DNA of 64,000 nt from Eublepharis macularius (lineage: Eukaryota > Chordata > Lepidosauria > Squamata > Eublepharidae). The stretch is taken from positions 194,718,311 to 194,782,310 of the forward strand of contig NC_072791.1 of NCBI RefSeq assembly GCF_028583425.1, in the 5' to 3' direction. Below are positions 46,301 through 57,500 of this stretch, one piece after another. Numbering within the stretch: the first letter of the stretch is position 1; every line of letters begins with the position of its first letter. The position numbers and the translations under genes are program-made. The notes under the pieces are model-generated. The model did not search any database. It saw only the letters and a list, made by a program, of their open reading frames with translations, and had not been told where the DNA came from.

Positions 46301-49300
46301 TTTGTCCATGCCCCTTTTAAAGCCCTCCAAGTCAGTGGTCATCCTGTGGCAATGAGGACCACAATTTAGCTATGCACTGTAGTACTGTACTATGAACTCC
46401 ATTTTGGTGGTTCAAAGTATCCTTTAACTAGATAGCCACAAACACTCTTCAGAAATGGCTGTTCACTGTGCATGCTGGGAAAATATATTTTGCTATTTAA
46501 AAAAAAATCATTTCCAGAATCAAATGTTGTTGACATACCATACTTTGTATTCTTCACGCTAAGATAACTTTGTAGAAATATTTCTGGTATTTGTATTTAA
46601 GCCAGCGTGTGAGCCGGCTTAACAAGAAAAACATATGGTGGAAACAATCAGATTTCCTTTTTAGTTGTTATTGTTAGGTCAAGAACAATCACTTAAGGAA
46701 GAGCAGAGGGAGACATCTGGGGTTACACACTTCCTATGCAGCAGGATCAAAGCTTGACTGGAGGGCTTCAGGTATGTATTAATCACAGAAGTCTTTGTAA
46801 ATATAACATTACATAATGAATCACTGGGTTGGATCTTGCCAATCGCTTCTGTGCAGGCACGGGCAATTTTAGCTGATTACTCTCTCCCATGGCAGACTTC
46901 CAGCTCTTCCCCTCATGCTGTTCCTGGGGGGGGGGGGGCGGTCCCTGCATTTCAGGGGCATTTGGGACTGCAGCAACAGCAGGGGAGACAGAGAAGTCAT
47001 GCTTCACTGGCAGAAACGCTTCCACCAGGGGCAGTTCCCAGCAGGAACCAAACTATTGTCATTACTTTAAAGTATTAGCATGAGGATATTCTTAGTTGGC
47101 AAACTGAAGCCTTTAATATGTAGTAAATATAGCAAAGGAGGCATGGGATAGCCCAATCTTGTCAGATCTCAGAAGCTAAGCAAGGCCAGTACTTGGATGG
47201 GGGGGGCACCAAGAAAGACTCTGCAGAGAAAGGCAATGGCAAACTTTAAACTTGCATTGGAAGCCATTGCTGAAGTCGCCGTCCGTCGATTGTGACTTGA
47301 AGGCATGTATGAACGTATATAACTATAGCAAAAAATCTGGGACACAGTGCAGCTTACAAGCTAGTTTTCTTAAGAGTAATCGGCTCAAGCTGTTTATTTT
47401 TCAGCTATCTGTAATATTTCCAAGAGACATACAGCACATCTAGATCCCCCGCATGCATGAAATCAGTTAGGCTGGGAAAAGCCAATTCTAGTTATCCTTT
47501 GCTTCATCTGCACATGAGTATTAACAGTCTATTTTTGCTTCCAAGCCAAATTTACTAAAGGTATAAGAAGCTATGGGGTAATATGTTTATGAAACTAATA
47601 ATCTTTGGTGAATTTCTGACAGAGAAGTATCATACTGTAAGTATCCGTAAGAACTAAAATCAGGTTCTTTTAAATAAAAAAAGGAAAACTTGGATTCTCA
47701 GGATATCAACAATACCAGTCTAAGACGAGTTACATCCTTCTAAACCCACTGGCTTTTATGCCGGGTCTAACAGTGCTTAGGATGGCACCGTCAATTCTAT
47801 GGTGGTGATGGTGGAAAGTGCCATCCAGTCATAGCCAACTGATGGCAACCCCTGCCAGGGTTTTCAGTGCAAGAGACTAATAGAATTCTGTACCTAATAC
47901 TAAATCCTACATATGGTCCAGGAGATTACTAACAAGAAAATAGAAGATAAAAAGGGTCACATTGAATGTTGGAGTGGGAACTGGCAACAGGCCAAGTAAA
48001 TGTGGCCATAACACTTGTTGGAGTCCTTACCTTCGGTATATTCTCTAAATGTCACATATCCACAAGTAGCAAACACCAAGCTGACAAACACCGAGAACGA
48101 AACAGACACGTGCGTGATGCGAGCCCAGTTGCTTAGCGTGGGTTCCTTCAGAGATCTGTAAATTAAAAAACTGTTGTGGTGGCAAATGAATGCTGAAAGA
48201 GAGATGGAGGTTAAATGTTAATCATGTGACGTATACATCTTGAGAAGAACGAAAGCAGGAACAAACATATTGCAAAGCAGCGGAAATGCCAGCATGAGAG
48301 GCTGAAAATTTGGACATAATCCAAATTTAAGCAGTACCGACTCCCACTGTGGGAGACTTGATCCTCTTAAGGGGCTCCAGTTGTTGGAATCAATGGATCT
48401 TAGTGCTAAATGAAGTATTATTCCTAACCACCAAAAATCAGCCATACATTTATATCTATCTAACCATTTTTACCCTGTCCTTCTTCCAAGGAACTCAGGG
48501 TAGTATACGTGGCTCTCCCCTTCCCCATATTATTTCCACAACAACCTAGTGAGGTAGGTCTAGCCAAGAGAAAGTGAGTGGGCCAAAGTCACCCTGTGCA
48601 CTTCCTGGCTGAGCAGGGACTGAACCAAATCTATCGCTGGCCCTTGTTTAGCACCCTCCTCCACCTCTGTAAGGCATTACAGATCTTATCTGTATCCTAG
48701 TATCACTGTGTTCTATGTCTCTCCACCCCTGGCCCATGTAATTGGCTGCTGCGTGAAGTAGGTGGGGCCAGCATGAAATGCTGTGATAGGACACGGCTAC
48801 ATTTTATATACTAATAGAGAACTGGCTGTAATCTGCGGCTACTTAAATCTGGAGACTGGAGCTATGAACAGATCCAGATCTTCCCACACACCTGAAAAAT
48901 ACCCCAAGTTTACAGAAAAATCTGAAACCTAAAAAAATGCATTGGAGTTTGTTTGTTTTTTTAAAAACCCAAAACGATTAAAGGAACTCCTGTAGCTTTA
49001 ACTATATGCTCGCAGTGGCTGTTGCTAGGCAACCAAATAACAGATCAGTATTCCAGGCTTGGTTTATGTCAGGAAAAGGCTGGGTGGAGAGGGCAGGGCC
49101 TTTTCCAGGGCTGTTTGGGTCTTTGAGGGAGGACTCATTGAGGCCCGGCCCAGCAGCAACCACCACATGACTTGATGCCACATGATTTGCATGACTTTCC
49201 CAGGCCCAGCTGCTTGCTACTGTTCAACAGCAGTGACCCTAGCTTTAACTTTATTATCACTAGGGTTTCCACCCCCTCTTTGAAGAATTTATTGCCGGAC

Positions 49301-51473
49301 ATCACATTTATCCAAAGTAATTCTGCCTAACTGTTCCTTTTAGTCTATGGCAGAATAAAACAGAGATATGGCAACCTCTGGAAACAAGATTTTTTTTTAT
49401 TTACTTCATTTATACTCTACTTTTCTCCTCAGTGGGGGCCTAACATTCCTCCCTTCTCCATTTTATCCTCACAAGAAACCTGTAAGGCACATTAGGCTAA
49501 GGGTATGCGACTGGTCCAAGGTCACCCAGCAAGCTTCTAAGACACAGAACCAAACTACAAGTGACGCCTGACACAGGTTGGACACTTGTCAGCTTCCCTC
49601 AAGTTTTGATGGGAAATGTAGGCATCCTGGTCTTGCAGCTGTAATGGAGAGCCAAGGTGTAAAACCAGGATGCCTACATTTCCCATCAAAACTTGAGGGA
49701 AGCTGACAAGTGTCCAACCTGTGTAAGGCGTCGCTTGTAGCTTGGCTCACAGTGTCTACCAATTCACACATTTTTATCCTGCACATTATACAAGAAGCTG
49801 AGGGTGGCATAACATCCCTGAATCTCTCAGCCTAGCAACTGTCTCTGCCTAGCAACCCTTTGAGGCTGAGAGGCTGTGATTGACCCAAGGTCACCAAGTG
49901 ACCTCCAAGGCTGAATGAGAATTTGAACACAGGCCTCCTGGTGCTTTTAAATCATCTCTAGTTGATTCTAGCTACCTATCTCCCCATGTACTCATGAAAA
50001 GGTCTTGTGCAGGATGTGGTATTTCCCCTCTCAGCAGAGTAATATTACAAAATTATATGTAATTAAGATCAAGTTAACAAATACCCCATTAGGACTTATC
50101 TTCAAAAACACTGGAAAGTAGAAACTCTGTTTGTGGGGAAAAGCAGGGCTTTTTTTTCAGCCAGAGCACTGACATGGAGGGCAATTTAAACTTTTAAAAT
50201 ACCCCCTTTGTTTCAGCTGACTGCCGACAGCTGGAGAAAGGGATCGAGTTTAGATCGCCCTCCGCACCAGCGCAGAGGGCAATTTAAACTTAAAAATTCC
50301 CCCTTGCTCTGGCAGGTTTAAATGCCCCTTTCCAGCTGGCTTGCTTCCACTGCCTGGCTAGGCAGTGGAAGCCGGGATTTAAATGCTCCTTTCTGTGCTG
50401 CTGCACAGCTACATGGAAAGGGGCATTTAAACCCAGCTGACTTCCTTCTGCTGTCTGGCCAGGCAGAGGAAGCCGGGGCATTTAAACTCAGATGGCTTGC
50501 TTTGGCTTCCTGGCCAGGCAGCTGAAGCTGGCGTTTAAATGCCCCTTTCCCTGCCAGCTTCCTGGCGGGTAGTCCCCACCAGACAGCTAAAAAGCTGGCG
50601 TTTAAATGCCCCTTTCCGTGCTGCCGTCTCCTTATCTTTTGTTTTTATATCCTCTGGGGGCTGGCTCCGCCCTGCCCGATGATGTCACTTTCCAGAAGTG
50701 ATGTCATTACGTGGTCCCAGGAGTGCGCGCATGCTTTGCACACATGTATTTGGTACCAGTGAGTTCCACCACCTCTTTTCCCAGAAAAAAAGCCCTGGAC
50801 CATCCATTCCCCATTTTGCCCAAATTACAAAGCAAACATCATCAAATATTTTTTTTACACACTGAAAACCCATCTCAAATTGTTTAAGCATATACACATC
50901 CCATAACCATCAGCCCTCAGAAGTCGAGGGATCAGAGAAGCGGAAAAAGGAATCTCAACATGTTTTCATGCTTTGCAGATTTAGAAGAAATGTTGTCAAG
51001 CGTATGCTTACCAAATGACATCACTCCAATGGCTTGGATTGCATTTGGCTTTGCAAACACCCAGGCGTCTTCTGTTTGGGGTCTGGGGGGAAAAAACTTT
51101 GTTGAAAGATTGTCTGCCACATTTCCCTCAACTAGTCCAAGAATGTCTCAAAAGCTGTAAAAGAATAGCAACGAGGGTCAATACCACTTGGAATGCAAAT
51201 ACTAGGTGGAGCGATCCTCTGAACTGGAGAGCAGAAGGACTCCCCCTGCCCTTTGTTTCCTTTCTGTTAAAAATGTCATATGACTTGACAAGCACCAGTA
51301 AAATCTTGTTCATTCACCTCTCTAACCTACCTGCAGATTTTTATAGCCTGCATATGGTGGATTATTATGCCTAATGTATACTTCTATTCTGAATTATGGG
51401 ATGAAAGCCTATAAAATAACATGATGAGATAAACAGCATCAGAGTTTATTTCTTGTAACTCCCATATATGTAT

Positions 51474-51504
<31 letters not shown>

Positions 51505-54500
51505 CGCGCGCGCGCCATCAAGTCACAACTGACTTAGGGGGGGCTCAACAAGAGGCTTTCAATGCAGTCTTCCTTGGTGGTCCCTTATCCAAGTACTGAA
51601 TCTGCTCGGTTTCTGAGATCTGACAAGATCAGGCTACCCCATGCCACTTTCCTTCCTGTAACTCCTATACAGTAAAAGAATTTTCTTCACATACCATGAA
51701 GTGGATCCCACAATAAATCTCTATTAATGGAAGGGATTTCCATCAGTGGAACTGGACTACCTCTCCTCTCCCAGTGCAGTCCAAAATTATCCTCAAACAC
51801 CTTCTCATGAGGAAGAAATTGGAGGGCTGCAGTAAGAGGAGGGAAATAAGCAAAAATTGCCCCTATGTGCATTATTCTATCCTTTGAAAGCAAACTGCCG
51901 CTTTCCTTGGCACTTTGAATAAATATTAGCCATATAATACTTTTTTTAGTAGCAACCAAAACAACACCAAAAGCATGCAGGCTATTCAGTTCTTACACCC
52001 AAGCCTGCACATACCTTTGTTGGCCTTATGTTAGAAGGCTTTTGTTTTTAGATTTTCCTTTGTACCAATGCAGCTACATGCAAATTCAGAGGAAGTTACA
52101 GAAGAGCACAGCTGACAAATTAAGAGGTTTATGTCTGATTTCTGAAAATGTTAATCTGCAGAAGGATTCAAGCAGCTCCCCTCCATTCTTCACAAAGCCT
52201 TCTAGAAAACCAAATGAACAAAATAATCCTCCCACCTCCCCCATCCCTAATTTAATCCTCAGTCTAAGTGAATTCTGTAGGTATACAGCTGTATTTTATG
52301 AATGTGCAGTTAAAAAACTGTGCTTGAGAGCAGAATATGGATATTTATTATTTTAGTAAATGTACACACTACACTTCTATTACATAAAATCCAATGCACC
52401 ACATTACACTATTAACAAAAACTAATTAAAATACAAAATACCTTCAAAAGATAATGACCAGATGAAAGCAAATAACAATGCCAACCTATGCAGAGATACA
52501 CCCGTCTAAACTTACTGACTTCCATGGTGTAACTCTGTTCAGGATTACATTGTAAAAACAGTGCAAAGACTAGTGGTCATCGTAGCATGACAGCCAGTTG
52601 CGTTAAATTCAGCGGCTCCAGTCTGAATTCCTCAACATGGGGGGAGTCTGCTGCCACCTGCTGGCTCAACTGTTGTACTCTTGGGGAGCTCAAAACAGCT
52701 GGTCACAACTGGCAAGCCATTTCTGTCCAAAGAACAGTACACAGCTGTCCTTTTCAATTTCCATCACGGACAAATTAGCTTTTCCAAGTACCATTTACCT
52801 TGCCTGATACTCGTGGAGGTTTTATTCTTGCCTTTCTAGTCTAGAACATTTTCATATTCCTCAAGTCCGAGGTGCATCAATATTCCTTAGGAGTAAGTAT
52901 TCCTAATGATATTACATTTATTCAGTTTGGCTTGTAAATAAACAATGGTGCCATTTGGAGGGGGAGAAGAGACCTGTATGCCCCAGAGTAACAAAGCATG
53001 AAATTTTTTCTTTGGTCATCTACAAAAAATGGATGTGGGGGTGGGGGGGGGGGGAGATCTTCCCGCATGTTTTGGCTCAGACAGGATGCATATCATACTT
53101 TTCAGGGCAGCACTTTGAAGCCAACATTCTTTACATGAGTTTATTTCCTCTCAAAAGACAACTGAAAAGTTAACAAAGTAAAGTCTACGAAGCAGCTGAA
53201 TTAAGTGTATTCACTGGAGTATTTTTTGAAAGAGCAATTCTGTGAATTCCTTATTGTGACTGCAGCCAGATTCTTGATTTGAATCATATACTGCAACTAA
53301 TTCTATGTAGTGATTGCAAAGGAGGGCAGGTTTTTTTTTTTTTTATAAATTTTTTTTTATTTTTCATAACTACAAAACACTACACAGCACTACACAAGAC
53401 TATCACAAGGAAAGGGGAGAGGGAAGGGACAAAGGGGGGTGGAAAAAGAAAAAAAAAAGGGGGGGGGAATGAACTACAAACACTAAACACTACACTTCAA
53501 TGTTTCCCTTCATACTGTCATAATACAAAAATAGCTCCTTAGGATAATGATGGAGTGGTTAATCATACAGAGAATAAGCATTTCAAATTCTGATTAAACT
53601 TTCCTCCCCCTTCTAGGTCCCGGACGCAATTCTCTCTGTGCAACCGCTGTTGCGGTGCTCTCCTCCTCCTCCCCCCCCTCCGGCTCCTCCTTTTCTTCGT
53701 TCTCGGTGCAGCAGAGTTCTGGGTTTTTATTCTCAAAATCCTTTAGTTGATCTTCTGATAATATCTTATAGGCCTGATCTTTATATCTGAACCATATTCC
53801 TTCCGGGAATAACCATTTATACTTTATTCCATGGTCCCTCAGAAGAGCTGCAAACTTTTTATATTTAAAACGCCGTTTCCGGACTAGAAATGGAACATCC
53901 TTCAAAATTTTGACTTTCAAACCCATAAAGTCCAAATCCGCATTGTATGAGTTATATAGGATGGTGTCCCGAATCTTTTAAAATGAAAAGTCAATAATGA
54001 TCTCACGAGGCAACTGTCGCTTTGTTGCATATTTTGAAGAAGCCCGACGGACCTCCAAAATGGCGCTTTTAACTTCTTCTTTAGTCGTCCTCGCGGGTAT
54101 CGCCAATAGTTCCGAGACCACCTCCCACAGATCCTCTTTTTCCTCCTCTTTCACGTTTTGGAGACGCAAAATTGTCTGCGTTCGTTCCATCTGTAGCCCG
54201 ATCAGCTGGTTCTCAACCAGCTTCAGCTCCTTTTTTGTAGCCTTCACAAGTGACGCACTTTCCAGAGCAGACTTCTCTGCCCCCCCCCCCGCTGCTGCCT
54301 TAATGGTTTTCACTTCGCTTTCAATTAAGCCCACCCTTTGATCAGTTTCGTTCAGCTTGTCAACAAAGGGTTTTATGGCTTCCACCACCGCCCTGCGCAC
54401 CAACTCTTCGAGCGACACCCCTTCAAGGTAGCCAAGATTGACTTACCGAGAGCGGGACTTTGCTTCTTTGCTGCCATTTGGGGGGGGCGCCAACAAAATT

Positions 54501-57500
54501 CTGGAACTCAGCGAAGGGGAAGAACGAGTCTTCTTCAGATCAACCTCTCCTTCACAAACGCTTGTAGAACAGAAGGGATTCGCTTGTTTACGGGCTTCCG
54601 CCTGTTTCTTTTATTTGCCGTTTCTCGTTGCCCGGCGGCACTCGAGGCGCCGCGCACGTCTGCCGGCCTCCATAGGGACAAACGGGCAATTCCCCCCCCC
54701 GCATTGATTTCGGGGAGTTCTTCCCGCCGCGTCCCGGACCCTGGCTCCCTCCCTGGGAGTCCTGGGGGCTAATCCTTGCGGATCAGCCGCCCGGTCTGGG
54801 TGCCCGGTCGTTTCCTCCCGGACCAGCCGAGAGGAGCGTCTGGCATGGCTGAGAAAACGAAACCGAAAACGCAAAGGAGGGCAGGTTTTACAAACATTTG
54901 TTCTGCTGTCCATGCACAAGAACCATTTAAATGTATTTGGAAACAAGTTTATTGGGAAACAATGCCCTATTTCTATGCTGAGCGGTTAGGGATTTTGGCA
55001 ACAATATTGCCACATTTTGCTTTCTTTTAGATGACTGATTCCCCCGATACTCAAAATGTCTTTAACATATGTGCTTTATTTATTTAGATATTTATAGCCT
55101 ACTTTTTTCTCCAATGAGGATCCCAAAATGGCTTACAATATTGTTCTCCCTTCTTCCATTTCATCCTCACAGCAACCAGGGCTCATTTTGAGGGGGAATG
55201 CGCAATAACGCAGTTTCGGCAGTTCCCTAAAGAGGTCACATGTCAGGTGGCCCCGCCCACCTGACTCTCGGCCATTTTGGGCCCATTTCAGCCTGGATTG
55301 GGGCCAAAACGGCCCGGATCGGGCCTCTGATGGGTGGTTGATCACTCTCCCACTCAGCAGCGGCCTGATCCTGACCATTTTGGGCCCCTTTTCAGCCCTT
55401 TTCAGCCCCTTTTTGCCACTTTGGGCCCAGTTTCAGCCCTGAATGGCCAAGATGTCAGGGGGTGTGGCATATGCTAATGAGTTATGCTAATGAGTTCCTC
55501 CAGCTCTTTTTCTATGAAATGACATCTGACAGCAACCCTATGAGATATGTGAGGCCAAGAACATGTGATGAGGACTTCATGGTAGGAACTCTAAAAAGGT
55601 ACATCCTTCCCCTTGGAAGGCCATGAGGCAAGAGGAAAAAATCTCTCAATGGAGACAGAGAGAGTGGAGTCAGAATGTGTTCCCACCTTAGACAAAGAGA
55701 AACGGCGTACTTATCAAGAGTGTAACACACACACACAGAGGCATGCAGTGCCCCCTCCCCACCATGCCCAAGGCATGCTGAGTCACCTATTTCAACAGTG
55801 AGAGACCCTGCCACCCACCTGCTTCATCATCAGCCAACTCACAGAACCGTCTCTGGCTGCCTTTTTTTTCAGTCTGTCTCAACCTCATTCAAGAACACAA
55901 TTGTTAATAGACAATCTTGTAAGAATTAGAGGCCTCTGCAGAAACACCTACAGCCCCTAAAAAAATTAGTATCACTTTGTCTTGGGCTTCAGTGACAGAC
56001 TCATTTACAGAGCTTGGACAGAAATCTCCCAGCCATGAATCTATACTTAGAGTTGCAATTTATCAGAAAGGGCACACAAGTACCACTGCGGAATTAAGTT
56101 TTAATCAACTTTATGTTTTCAGCTGATAACAGAAAAAAGGAAGTGCTAAAGCCATGGCTCTCTTACGTTTTTAAGAGATCACATGGTGGAGAGGGGGGAA
56201 AGTACAGTTACCAGTCCCCCACTGGGGGTTAGAGGATCCCCCACTCCCACCCTCCACCCTCACTTACCTGGCCAGCGAGGGGAAAGGTGGGGAAATGTGC
56301 CTCCCGTGCTCCGCAATGTGCCAATTTGGGCCCCAAATTGGCCCACTGTGAAGCATAGGAGTTCTCCAGGCCCCTCCCAGCAGTGCTCCCACACTCTGCA
56401 GTGGACCAAATGGGGCCCATTTGGGGCTGAAATCAGCGTGCTGCAAAGTGTAGGAGCTCTCCAGGGCTCTCCCTGCAGCACTCCCATACTCCACAGTGGG
56501 CGGATTTCAGCCCCAAACATGCCCAATTTGGCCAGCAGTGGAGTGCAGGAGTGCAGCCGGGAGGGCCCTGGAAAGTTCCTGCACTTCACAACAGGCCAAT
56601 TTAGGCCCCAAACAGGCCCAATTCGGCCTGCTGAGGAGCACAAGAGTGCTCCCAGGGGCAGCACAAGGCCCTGCATGATGATGTTTTTTTCCAGAAGGAG
56701 CTGTGTGTGAGGAAGGCAACAGAGGTGCCAGGTCTCCTGCCTCCCGCCAGAGGGTGAGGGGACCTGGCAACCCTAGGGCAGAGAGAGTCATGGAACCCTT
56801 TAAATCAGGTGTCATGACCAGGTGCATTCCCAAACCACAAATTCTGAAGAGTTCTAGATCCTCTCCCAGAGCAGACCACTGTCATTGGCTCTTTACATGT
56901 GAAGCCGCCTTATACCTAGTTAAAACATTAATCCACTTAGCTCAGTACTGTATGCTTTCACAGTGGCTTTCCAGGAGCTCAGGTAAAGCAGGGTCTGTTC
57001 CAGCACTAGCCACTGTTGGCTCTTGGTAGCTGAGGATGCTAAGGTTTGAACCTGGGGCTTTCTAAATGCAAGGTACCTGCTCTGCCACTGAGCCACAGGC
57101 CCTCTCTTTCCCAAGAAGTAATGATGACTGATCTTCCATTAATGATGTGGTAAGAAATATGAGTGAGAAACTAACTGGATAATGAATAAAACAGATTTGA
57201 AGCAAGCAGGATGCTTTCATTTAACACACATTTATTTCAAATGCCTTCCTGAATTTTTAGGCTCATATTTTGTATAATTGTCATGAGGAATTTTTTATAC
57301 AGAAATATCCTGTGACCCGACTGCATTGTTTCCTGTCACAATTACTCTTTGCTGTAGTGTATGTGTTTATGTTTATGATTTTAAAACTGCCATTTGGATC
57401 TTTTATTACATTCCTTTTGACATTTTATTGTAAATTTTAATTGTTTTGATAAAATGTTTTAATGCTTTTATAATGTTTTTACTGTTTTTAAACTGTTGTT

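Noticed and set aside
56183..56710. 175-codon open frame and overlapping frames on both strands
   Set aside because: They arise from internal repeats of a GC-rich MITE; open frames on both strands at once are typical of such repeats.
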